Shown piece by piece: positions 1 to 11,266 of a DNA stretch of 64,000 nt. The stretch is taken from NCBI GenBank assembly GCA_033032865.1, contig JAWHQI010000166.1:2294001-2358000 (forward strand), written 5' to 3'. The position numbers were made by a program, and so were the translations under genes. The notes under the pieces are model-generated. The model saw nothing but the letters and a program-made list of their open reading frames with translations, was not told where the DNA came from and made no database searches. How positions within the stretch are numbered: the first letter of the stretch is position 1; every line of letters starts with the position of its first letter. This DNA comes from Dactylorhiza incarnata (taxonomy: Eukaryota; Streptophyta; Magnoliopsida; Asparagales; Orchidaceae).

Positions 1-179
1 CCACCTGGAGTGGAACTTTTGCTGGAGAATCAAGGTTTCAAGCAGGATCGCCGGAGCTCGCCGCCACCATGCCGCACCGCCACAATACCTGCTGTCAGCC
101 CTATTTCAGGCATGGTTTCTCCCCCCTCTCCCTTTGTGCTAGTATCTAGGTCCATTTAGGAGAGAAATCGGGCTCAATT

Positions 180-450
180 GAGCCCGATCCCATGTGAGCT
201 TGAGGGAGAAATCTCAAGCTTTCTCTTCCGCTCGGGATCGCCGGAGGAGTCACCTCCGACGGCCGTGTCGCCGCCTGGCGTTAGCCACCACCTCAACGGA
301 GGTGGTGGAGGCGGTGGCCGGCGGTGGTGGGCAGGAGGTTGCCGGGAAATGGCCGGAGAAGATGGTCCAGGCAGGAGAAATCCTAGCCGTTGGCTATCGG
401 GGAAGATGACGGAGCGCCGTCTGATCTGCGCTGTGATTCGTGCTGGATCG
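180..450. other. GC-rich island in the giant LTR (5' copy)
   Basis: A GC-rich block with GGTGG/CCACC repeats sits in an AT-rich LTR and is followed by a TATA-like tract. The matching block in the 3' LTR is 20285-20550, followed by a longer (TA)n run at 20558-20579. Several frames on both strands are open because the block is GC-rich. I infer a promoter or leader region rather than a gene. A coding role is not excluded, but the proline- and glycine-rich translations match nothing I know. Confidence 0.4.
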
Positions 451-3328
451 ATTATATACATATATATTAATATCCTTATTAAATGTATAATCTGTCACAT
501 TATTTCACCAGTTTTGTTTAATTATTTTAAGGCCTTTAGAAGTCTTATTTTGAAAAATGCCCAGAGACAACTAATGTAGATCTAGATGTCTACTTTTATC
601 TGAAAGTGAAATCAAGCCATTTGGTTAATTATTGGTCCCACAGTGCTCATTCTAATGAGGCTGGTCAAAATAAAAATCAGATCTTTGAATGGGTATAACT
701 TTTTAATGCCAAGTCTGATGGACTTGAGATTTTGGCCATGCATGCATGTGCCCTATACCTAGCTTAGGTTTAAATATCAGAATTTTTGGAGACAATTTTT
801 CTATAGTTTTGTTCAAAATATTGAAAATTAAATAAATGAAATAAGTAGAGTTATATAACTCCAAATAACCCCAAGTTTGGGTGTCATGCTTATTTAACCT
901 ATATTAGTCTCTGGTAAAAATTTGGGACCAATTGGATTCATGCATGATTGGTGAATCCAACATTTACATTGAAGGGGTGTAGGGAAAATTGGGGTGCATC
1001 TAGTAAAAAATGTGAAAAAAGTGATTTTGGCCCATTTGCCCCATTAGATGCCCTTGAAACTCTGGTTATGAGTTGGTGTGGATGGAATACATCATCCTCT
1101 GAAGTTTTAGAATTTTTGGAGTTAAAATTTTAGTGTTTTATGTTTTAATTCAAAATTAGCCCCTTTCAAATTAATGAAATAAAAATGGGTAATTGAATCT
1201 AGAAATTTCTAGATCTCTGGTCATAGGTCTATAATGTTGAGTTAGACCTCTGGTGAATTATTGGGAATTTATGAAATTTATTTCATACTAGTGTTAGCAC
1301 CAATTACATTTTTGCCCTTTTGAAGTTTTTATGATTTCAATGAGAATAGTTTTATGGAAAATTATGAAATTAAATGTGGCTCATTATTTAAGTATTTAGA
1401 ACACCTATGATTATTGGTAGAATTTTTGGAGGAGAAAAAGTAGGCTTTTATGGCATAAGGGCATTTTTGTAAATTCCTTATCTTGTAGCAAACATGCATA
1501 AAATCCACTGAGAAAATTATGAGATTCTGGATAGGCCCTTTTTAGATCATTATAACTACCTAGTAATTTTCCTGTGATTTATAGTTTCATATAATTGGTA
1601 GTTGTAGTGTAAACCCTTATTGGCACACCAATTGTATTTATGGGTAAATATAGATAAATACTCCTTGGAATATTATGAAACTTAGGCACTGAAGTTTTTA
1701 GGTCAATATTGTACTTCTGTGATTTTATCAGAATTAATTGTGACCTGTAGAGGGTAGTTGTAGTGTAAACCCTTATTGGCACACCACTTATATTAAATAA
1801 TTTTTATGGACAAATACTACTTGGAAAATTATGAAATTATTCTAGTAGATTCCCTTAGTGATTCTATATCTCTGTAAATTTTCCTAGAATTTTTAGATGA
1901 ATCTCTGTAGTAATTATCAATTTATTGAGGAAAAACCCCCTTTTGTAATTAATTAATTTAATGGGATAAAATTAGTTTGTAAAATTCCAAATCTCTGGAT
2001 ATAGTGATATTTTCAAGTTATGGATCTCTAGAAATTAATTCAAGTCATGTTAATGATTTTATACAGCAGTCACTTCACAAACCAAGTGAAAACCCTTGTT
2101 TTTAATTAATTCTGAAAATAGGGTAATATAGTTCATAAAATGTTGATTCTCTGGAAATTGTGGTTGTATGTTGAGTTACATCAGTAGAAACAATCCCATG
2201 TGGTTTAGATGAAAATTTAAGATAGATCTTTCACAAATTATGAATTGTCTCCCATGGGTGTTTTAATTGTTTATGGAGAAATTTAAATATAGAATATTGT
2301 GATTCTCTGGAAATCGTTGTTTTTCGTTGGGACACATCAGTATAAACAATCTCATATGGTTTAGATAAAAAATTAGAGTACTCCCTTTGTAATTTAGACT
2401 AAGACAATTGAATAAGGGATCTTAAATGGAAGCCATTAATAGAAATATGTTAAACTCTGGTCAACCCCTAAATTACTCATTAAGAACCTATGATAATAAT
2501 TGGAACTCATTTGAATATGATATGATCAAGATTGCACCATAGGAGTCAAATCTAGCTCAATCTCATTTGGTCTGCGAATAGTAAAACTGATTTATATGAT
2601 TTAGACCACCACTGACCTTCACACATAAAACTATTAACTCTTTGATTATTATGAAGGCTCAGATTATTTGGAAGAACATCTCTAAGGGCATCATGGGAAA
2701 TAAGGGTTGGGGTGCGTTTAGCAAAGCTATAAGTGCAGGAATTTATAATGATATAAAAAGGAGGTTATACCTCATCAAGGGCCCCACAAACAACTCATCA
2801 GTGTTAAATGATTATATGGAAGTAAAACTACCCTTAGCCGGGTGATCCATCTTAAGGTAATTACTCAAGGGCGAAGTCGAGAAATATCTAAGGCAAACCC
2901 TGGATTAAGGATGACGAAGAATAGGAGTGTGAGTCCAAGTAAGGCTAAGAATTTTTAGGTGTATGTGTGTAGTTCCTAGGTGAAGAAGGGAACTCGAGCT
3001 TAGAATGTGACGACGGGAGAGTCAGCACCTGGTCACAGTTGGTGGTGTGGGAGTTCACAAGAACTCCCCCACTCCTAAGTGCCAAGTTTAACTCATCTTA
3101 GAGATTTAAAGTAATTGGAGAGGAAAATGGGGATCAAGTAGAATGGGGTAGATACTAACAAGATTAAGTGCCTTGGGAAGAGGAAGTTCGGGTTGTCAGC
3201 CCGCCACACTTCCTAGTACCGTTGCGAGCCCCTCACCGGGTAACCCTCCGGAAGTCCAAGGCTAACCCTAAAGCTTCTAAGATCAACTAAATTATAGACA
3301 AGACTAGTTAAGTAGGAGAACTTGACAA

Positions 3329-3333
3329 GTTAA
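3329..3333. repeat. Target-site duplication of Sire-A, left copy (GTTAA)
   Basis: GTTAA at 3329-3333 precedes the element and recurs at 14560-14564 after it. The empty site is visible in the uninterrupted 3' LTR around 23034, where the flanks join with a single GTTAA. Confidence 0.92.
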
Positions 3334-4648
3334 TGTTGGATCTTACGGCGCCCTTAGAGGGGGGGGGGGGGGTGAATAAGGGATTAAAAATTCTTTGTAA
3401 ATTTTTTACTAAATTGTTTAGAGAAACTTAGAATGAAATAATTAATTTATCTTAATGAAGGAAAACAATTGTAATTTGCTATTCTAAAAATTACGCCACA
3501 TGATAGAAATCAAGTAAACACAAAAGAGACATGATTATATTATATGAGAAAAGTGTTTACAAAAAATTGATTTCAATAGCGCTTGAAATCGGAGGCGAAT
3601 AAAGTAATACAATTTTTCCTTTTCTATACCGACTTGTATCCCCACAAAACGGTTGGCTTTAGCCTATCCTTCCCCGAATAAGGCCTCAAGCCGCTCTAGC
3701 CAATCCTTCCCCAGATATGGCCTCGAGCCCCCTAGATCTAAACACGTAGAACTAGTCGCCAACACAAGGCGAATTTCCCCCTAAGTCCTACCCAGACCTA
3801 GTCGCCAACACAAGGCGAATTAACTAAACGATTACAACAGAATATGAAATGAAAATAAAATTAACAATAATGAAACTCCCTATATAAGATCTCTGAAGTT
3901 GAGGATGAAGGATCGTTGTAGCATAAGCAAGGTTGAAGCAATCGTCCTTCGGATGTAGCGTGGTGGCTTCCTCTCCAGAAATCTTCTTTGAATTTGAGTG
4001 GGAGATGAACTTTCGGCAGAGTAGCAGCTCTGGAAATATGGCACAGGTAATCTCTCTGGAAGCACTAACTCAAAACGAGAGAGAGCCCATCATTTTATAC
4101 AACTTGGAGATAGCGCCTGCGTTAGCTCCTAGCGCCTATGGTAGCATTCGTGTGGAGCGGTTGTGGAACCGTCGGCGGCGTGGCGCTGTGCACGAATTTG
4201 AGATAGCGCTAGGCGGTAGCGCTAGCGCTGGCGGTAGAGAAAACTGTCGGTGGTGTGGCAGAACGAAGTTTTGTCGAACGGAATTCGTCGAACGGAATTT
4301 TCGTCGAACGGAGGTCGAAGTTCGTCGAACGGAAATTTTTGCCGAACGAAATTTTCGTCGAACAAAAATTTCGGCGAACGTAGCTCGACGTTCGTTGAAC
4401 GGAACTTTTTGTCGAACAAAATTTTCGTCGAACGCAGATCGAAGTTCGTCGAACGAGCTAACGCCCGGCGTTAGCGATAGCGCTGGCGTTAGTGCTGCTC
4501 CTTTCAAAAATTTGATTCCATGCTGCCTTCTACCTGTGGAGTATTGCACCTATAGTTCCTGCACACTATAAACACACTACAAGCAATATCAAATACAATA
4601 TGGGATTTGTTATTCTCAAACAAAGGGATGTGACACACATGTCCAACA
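3334..4648 (-). repeat. Sire-A 3' LTR
   Basis: 1315 bases, alignable along its length with 13267-14559. It starts TGTTGGATCTTACGG on the plus strand, has a run of 14 G near 3359-3372, and ends GTCCAACA. In element order it holds an array of TCGTCGAACG-type motifs and GCTAGCGC-type motifs (4108-4500), a TATA-like GTATAAAATG (4091-4100), and a hairpin-rich block (about 3628-3826). Confidence 0.93.
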
Positions 4649-4664
4649 ATCTCCCCCTTTTGAT
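4649..4664 (-). other. Polypurine tract of Sire-A
   Basis: Read on the minus strand this is ATCAAAAGGGGGAGAT directly against the 3' LTR, where plus-strand DNA synthesis would be primed. Further PPT-like runs lie inside the element at about 4786, 4818, 4897 and 6432, a multiplicity reported for Sireviruses. Confidence 0.85.
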
Positions 4665-4750
4665 AATAACAAATCCACTTAGCAAGAAATCAACAATAGT
4701 GTTTATAGTATATGATAAGCAAGATAATAGTGCAACTATAGTAAATGATA

Positions 4751-6286
4751 AGCATGATAATGTGCATACTCCCTCTATCTTAATGCTCCCCCTACATAAA
4801 TGCAATTTATGTTTTACTCCCCCCTAAATGATAAATTACATGAATTATTCTCCCCTTAATCTTCTATATTACTCCTATATAGATTTCTTCAATTAATCTC
4901 CCCCTTTTGGTATTATCAAAAGAAGGTGGCGTGAGGGTAGTAAGGAGACATTTTTATAAATGATAAAGCATGATCGAGCTTTTGTAATATAGATAATGAT
5001 AAAGATTTTAAGCATAGTATATATAATGATAAAGATTTTAAGCATAGTATATAAGAGAATTCAAATAAAAGATAAGAGTTGTAAGCAAGTGGAAGATTAT
5101 AATAAACATCTTTTCCTAAGCATGAAAACATAAGAAAAAATATGAGTTTAAGTTCAAAATTGAAAGATGTTTTAACCTTTTTGAAATCTCAAAGTTTTTC
5201 ATAAATATACCAAGCATGAAATGAACATATCAAAGAAAGATTATACTACAATGTTACTTAATTTTAAGTTCAAGAAATACCAAAACATTGTAGAGATCAT
5301 GCTAGGTTATCTAGTGCATTTCTTATATAAAGAGTAGTATAGATAAAGCATTAGAATCCAATACTCATGAGAAGAAGTGTTATGAAAGATAATGATGTGC
5401 ACATAAGTGTATTTTGGGCAATGTTAACAATTGATTTAAATCAACAAAATACAAGACAAATGTAAAGTAAAGTGCACAATAAAACACAAGTAAATTACTT
5501 TCACACCCATTTAATGCACATATTTTTTAACAAAGTGGTGTAATAACTAAGGTTTGCACAAGACACTTTACTATTCTTTCCAAGGTGCTCAACCTCACAA
5601 TGCTTATAATGACTTATCAGGAGGTTCAAGTAGTGCTTGGTGGAGTTATATTTGTCTACATATATAATTGTTTTGTTCACATTTGTGAGACAACATTCTC
5701 CGAATACACTTGTTTTGCAAACCCAAATTTTTAACTTAACCACTTTTCTAAATTTCATAAGTGCAATTCAAATGTAGTGTAGGCAATAAACTTATGCAAG
5801 ATTTAATTCATTGTACAAATACAATACACAAGCAAGCATTTTTAGATTTAAACACACATGTTGATTACCAAAATAAGTGAGTGAAAGGTATCATTATCAA
5901 TCATAATACATTTACTCATACTTAGAGGCATGCTAAGCTTGGTTCTACACATTTTTCAATACAATTGATGCACTTAAATAGATATATCAAAGCATGATAA
6001 ACAAAACAATGTTCATAGTAATTTTAAGGAATAAATTTTAACATTGTAAATAATTTTAAATAATAGAATCCATACATGCTTGATATTGGCAATAAAGATC
6101 ATACAGTTTTTTTTGTTTTATCATTTTTAAATCAATTAAAAAATAGAAAATCACAAAAAAAAACATATTTTTGTAATTTTTGAATTTTGAATTTTTGTAG
6201 TAGATTTTCATAATATGAATAAAACACAAATATCAAAAACATATTTTTGTATTTTTGAATTTTGAACTTTTGTAGTTGATTTTTCA
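4751..6286 (-). repeat. 1.5-kb tandem duplication in Sire-A, unit 1
   Basis: Starts AGCATGATAATG and runs to TTGATTTTTCA at 6286, where the same start sequence resumes. It differs from unit 2 only at scattered bases and small indels. It contains a PPT-like run and the conserved hairpin at 5580-5640. Confidence 0.9.
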
Positions 6287-7820
6287 AGCATGATAATGCG
6301 CATACTCCCTCTATCTTAGTGCTCCCCCTACATAAATGCAATTTATGTTTTACTCCCCCCTAAATGATAGATTACATGAATTATTCTCCCCTTAATCTTC
6401 TATATTACTCCTATATAGATTTTTCAATTAATCTCCCCCTTTTGGTATTATCAAAAGAAGGTGGCGTGAGGGTAGTAAGGAGACATTTCTTATAAATGAT
6501 AAAGCATGATCGAGCTTTTGTAATATAGATAATGATAAAGATTTTAAGCATAGTATATATAATGATAAAGATTTTAAGCATAGTATATAAGAGATTTCAA
6601 ATAAAAGATAAGAGTTGTAAGCAAGTGGAAGATTATAATAAACATCTTTTCCTAAGCATGAAAACATAAAAAAAATATGAGTTTAAGTTCAAAATTGAAA
6701 GATGTTTTAACCTTTTTGAAATCTCAAAGTTTTTCATAAATATACCAAGCATGAAATGAACATATCAAAGAAAGATTATACTACAATGTTACTTAATTTT
6801 AAGTTCAAGAAATACCAAAACATTGTAGAGATCATGCTAGGTTACCTAGTGCATTTCTTATATAAAGAGTAGTATAGATAAAACATTAGAATCCAATACT
6901 CATGAGAAGAAGTGTTATGAAAGATAATGATGTGCACATAAGTGTATTTTGGGCAATGTTAACAATTGATTTAAATCAACAAAATACAAGACATATGTAA
7001 AGTAAAGTGCACAATAAAACACAAGTAAATTACTTTCACACCCATTTAATGCACATATTTTTTAACAAAGTGGTGTAATAACTAAGGTTTGCACAAGACA
7101 CTTTACTATTCTTTCCAAGGTGCTCAACCTCACAATGCTTATGAAGACTTATCAGGAGGTTCAAGTAGTGCTTGGTGGAGTTATATTTGTCTACATATAT
7201 AATTGTTTTGTTCACATTTGTGAGACAACATTCTCCGAATACACTTGTTTTGCAAACCCAAATATTTAACTTAACCACTTTTCTAAATATAAGTGCAATT
7301 CAAATGTAGTGTAGGCAATAAACTTATGCAAGATTTAATTCATTGTACAAATACAATACACAAGCAAGCATTTTTAGATTTAAACACACATGTTGATTAC
7401 CAAAATAAGTGAGTGAAAGGTATCATTATCAATCATAATACATTTACTCATACTTAGAGACATGCTAAGCTTGGTTCTACACATTTTTCAATACAATTGA
7501 TGCACTTAAATAGATATGTCAAAGCATGATAAACAAAACAATGTTCATAGTAATTTTAAGGAATAAATTTTAACATTGTAAATAATTCTATATAATAGAA
7601 TCCATACATGCTTGATATTGGCAATAAAGATCATACAGTTTTTTTTTGTTTTATCATTTTTAAATCAATTAAAAAATAGAAAATCACACAAAAAAAACAT
7701 ATTTTTGTAATTTTTGAATTTTGAATTTTTGTAGTAGATTTTCATAATATGAATAAAACACAAATATCAAAAACATATTTTTGTATTTTTGAATTTTGAA
7801 CTTTTGTAGTTGATTTTTCA
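6287..7820 (-). repeat. 1.5-kb tandem duplication in Sire-A, unit 2
   Basis: Second copy of 4751-6286, offset by about 1534 bases, with the hairpin copy at 7115-7175. The sequence continues past 7820 into a third, short run of the AT-rich subrepeat (about 7820-7910). Confidence 0.9.
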
Positions 7821-8194
7821 TAATATGAATAAAACACAGATAACAAAAAACATATTTTGTATTTTTGAATTTTGAATTTTTTATTTGATTTTTCATAATA
7901 TGAATAAAAACAAAATAACAAAAAGTCAGAAACACAAAAACTAAGTAGTACATATGAACTAAAATATTTTTATAGATTTTTAGAAATTTTAAAAATCAGA
8001 AAAATCAAACACCCACGCTAGCGCCGGCGCTAGTGATAGCGCGGCAAACAGTACACGATTTTTTAAGAATTTTAATTTTTTAATTTTTGATATTGATTAG
8101 GGGTCTTAAGAGTAGTCTTATGCAGAAATTGTTTAATATTCAGAGATATCTTGATTGCTCAAATTGCATAAAACATTAGCGTTTTACATGTTAT

Positions 8195-11100
8195 TCATCC
8201 TAAGATGTTTAAGACTCCTAATTCCAACCTTAACATTTGAAACCTTGCATCGGGAAGAGGTTTAGTAAATATATCAGCAAGTTGAGAGTCCGTGCCAATG
8301 AAACTAATCCTTACATTTTCCTTTTTAATGTGATCCCTTATGAAATGATGACGCACATCTATATGTTTGGATCTAGAGTGGTGTACCGGATTATTTGTGA
8401 GATCAATGGCACTTTTATTGTCACATTTTAATTCAATTAGTTTTAGATGAAAACCAAAGTCCTCTAAAGTTTGGCTCATCCATAGTGCTTGTGCACAATA
8501 ACTCCCTAATGCAATGTATTCGGCCTCCGTGGTGGAGAGTGCAACCAAATTTTGTTTCCTACTAGACCATGCAACTAATAAAGGTCCTAGAAAATGACAA
8601 GTACCACTAGTGCTTTCTCTATCAAGTGAACAACCGGCATAGTCCGAGTCGGAGTAGCCGTGAAGTGTAAATGAATTATTGTGCGGGTACCATAATCCTA
8701 ATCTAGATGATCCAATGAGATATCTAAAAATTCATTTTACCGCTTTTAAATGAGATTCTTTTGGATTGGCTTGAAATCGAGCACATAAGTATACGACAAA
8801 CATAATATCGGGTCTAGTTGCACTTAGATATAGTAGAGATCCTATCATACCTCTATATAAAGTTTGATCTATAGAAATTCCTGATTCATCTTTTCCTAAT
8901 TTTAGTGATGCACTCATTGGTGTAGAAGCATGTTTAAGGTTTTCAAATCCAAAATGTTTAAGCATATCATGGACATATTTAGTTTGACATACAAAGATAC
9001 CATCAATTCTTTGTGATATTTGAAAACCAAGGAAATGAGAAAGTTCTCCTACAAGACTCATTTCAAATTCATTTTTCATCACTAAAATAACTTCTTTACA
9101 CATCTCTTCATTAGTAGATCCAAAAATAATATCATCAACATATATTTGTAAAATAATTATATCATCATTATTGTGCTTAATGAAGAGAGTATTATCCGCA
9201 CTTCCCATAATATAACCGTTCTTTAATAAAAATGATGTAAGTATTTCATAGCATGCACGGGGCGCTTGTTTTAAACCATAAAACGCTTTCTCTAGTTTAT
9301 AAACATGATTTGGAAAATTTTCACTAATAAAACCTGGGGGTTGTTCAACATAAACTTCTTCTTTTACAAACCCGTTTAGAAAAGCACTTTTCACATCCAT
9401 TTGAAATAGTTTTATTCTTTTAAAGCTTGCAAATGCTAGAAAAATTCTTATAGACTCTAATCTAGCAACGTGTGCAAAAGATTCATCAAAATCTATCCCC
9501 TCGATTTGAGAATATCCTTGTGCTACTAATCATGCTTTATTCTTAGTGATTCTAGACTCACCATCTAATTTATTTTTAAAAATCCATTTTACACCTATAA
9601 CCGGGTGATTAGATGGTCTTTCAACTAATTTCCAAATATTATGTCGCTCAAATTGTTCTAACTCTTCATTCATAGCCAAAAACCAAAATTCATCATTTAA
9701 AGCTGTAGAAATGTTTTTTGGTTCTATTTCGGAAACAAAACAAATATTTAAAAATGATTCATAAAGAGAAGAGCGAGTTCTTAACCCGATGGATGGTTCA
9801 CCAATTATAAGTTCCCGTGGAAGATCCTTTGTGAATTTTAAGACGCTTGGAGGTACATATTCATCTTTCTTGGCCTCCTCCTCTTCTTCTTCTTTGGAAG
9901 GTTCTTCATCACCATGCTCCAAAGGAGGTAATATATCATCCTCTTTGCCTGCGGAAAGTCTTTCTATACAAGGAACACGCTCATCAAATTTCACATTAAT
10001 TGACTCTTCAACTTTTCTAGTTCTTTTATTAAAAACTCTATAAGCTTTACTAGTTGAAGAGTATCCAAGAAATGTTCCTTCATCACATTTTTCATCAAAC
10101 TTTCTCAAGCTATCTTTCGTATTTAAAATAAAGCATTTACAACCGAAAACTTTGAAGTAAGATACATTAGGCTTCTTTTGAAAATAAAGTTCATATGGTG
10201 TGAGATTTAAAGATGGGCGAAGCATGATTCTATTTATAACATAACATGATGTGTTTACGGCTTCGACCCAAAAAGACTTAGGTAATTTATACTCACATAA
10301 CATAGTGCGTGCTAGCTCTTGAAGTGTCCTATTCTTTCTTTCTACAACACCATTTTGTTGTGGTGTGCGTGGTGCGGAGAATTCATGTTTTATGCCTAAC
10401 ATATCACAATAAGATGTAAATTTTTCATTTTCAAATTCTCCTCCATGATCCGAGCGAATGCATTTAATTTTTAAATCACTTTCATTTTGAATACGAGTAC
10501 ATAATTTTGAAAATTCACAAAATGCTTCGGATTTGGATGAGAGAAATATTGTCCAACAATATCTAGAAAAATCATCTATTAAAATATATGTATATAATCT
10601 ACCACCAAGACTTGCGGTGCTAACGGGACCAAAAAGATCCATATGAATTAATTGCAAAGGTCTTATAGTAGAAATAATATTTTTACTTTTGAAAGAGGGT
10701 CTAGTAATTTTACCTTTTTGACATGGTGAACAAAGTGAAGGTAAATTTCCATTTAATCTAGGCAATCCTCTAATTAAATCTCTTTTGGCAAGTTTTACAA
10801 TAAGCTTTGTGCTAGCATGTCCTAGCCTTCTATGCCAAAGTTCAAGTTCATTATTTTTGGTAATAAAATATTTTAAAGATGATTTTGAAAGATCATGAAA
10901 TGAAACTATATAAACATTGTGTAATCTTGGTGCAGTTAGTAAAATATTATTTGTAATAGGATTAGATATTTTGCATAGATTAGTGGAAGATTCAAATAAC
11001 ACATCTAATCCTTTATCATATAATTGGCTAATAGAAATTAAATTATGTTTTAATCCTTTCACATAAAGAACATTAGATATAGTAAAGGATTTGTTACCAA

Positions 11101-11266
11101 CTGTACCACTTCCCATGATCCTTCCTTTTCCGTTATCACCAAACGTCACGATCCCTCCCTTCTTCTTTTCTAGGCCAAGGAACTTTGCTTTATTGCCCGT
11201 CATGTGCTTGGAGCATCCTGAATCCAAGTACCACACGTCTTCATTGTCCTTAGCCTGCCTGCACAT
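8195..11266 (-). pseudogene. pol: Sire-A pol: protease, integrase, RT, RNase H (broken)
   Basis: Copia-type polyprotein that would process itself, integrate cDNA and reverse-transcribe the element RNA. One frame runs the whole length. From the N-terminus: protease with WYLDSGCSKHMTGN (catalytic DSG); the HRRLGHAS...CSPCQKGK zinc domain; integrase core with IHMDLFG, SDHGGEFEN and QQNGVVERKN as the D, D, E positions; RT with [10 protein letters not shown] and the catalytic YVDD; RNase H with STTEAEYIAL and a DNKSAIDL block. The frame is broken by stops at 9530-9532 (before the RT core) and 8732-8734 (between RT and RNase H). Comparison with Sire-B suggests both arose from Arg and Trp codons by C-to-T or G-to-A change, which fits decay of methylated DNA. 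It follows gag in the same frame after a UAG. Confidence 0.92.

Larger units (their letters stand above)
1..3333 (+). mobile_element. Giant non-autonomous gypsy-type element, 5' LTR, left part
   Basis: Base 1 corresponds to about base 20108 in a second copy, and the two copies stay alignable to 3333 and 23036. This makes the stretch the left part of a roughly 6-kb LTR whose first kilobase lies upstream of the window. The LTR is broken at 3333 by the Sire-A insertion and resumes at 14560. This copy holds about 400 bases near 2080-2500 that the 3' copy (around 22175) lacks. The segment is AT-rich apart from a GC-rich island at about 180-450. Short ORFs here (for example 948-1133) exist in both LTR copies but show no domain, so I treat the stretch as non-coding. 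Confidence 0.85.
4649..8194 (-). other. Sire-A non-coding 3' region between RNase H and 3' LTR
   Basis: About 3.5 kb of AT-rich DNA without a credible ORF. It is built mostly from a tandem duplication (4751-7820), followed on its pol side by AT-rich sequence containing a short GCTAGCGCCGGCGCTAG-type block (8014-8045). Some Sireviruses carry an envelope-like ORF here. I see none in this element. Confidence 0.8.

Noticed and set aside
178..579. Pro/Gly-rich ORFs at 178-579 and 20284-20601, on both strands
   Set aside because: Open in several frames because of GC-rich composition; present twice only because the LTR is present twice; no domain.
948..1133. 61-codon ORF conserved at 948-1133 and 21059-21244, and 67-codon ORFs at 2642-2845 and 22346-22549
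   Set aside because: These are LTR pairs of one element, so similarity gives no evidence of selection; no domain recognised.
4136..4571. Arg/Phe-rich ORFs across the Sire-A LTR motif array (also 14063-14482)
   Set aside because: Translation of the TCGTCGAACG repeat on either strand; no support for coding.
4649..8194. Possible envelope-like ORF in the Sire-A 3' region
   Set aside because: Only short ORFs (up to 89 codons), several from AT-rich homopolymer sequence; no membrane-protein pattern.
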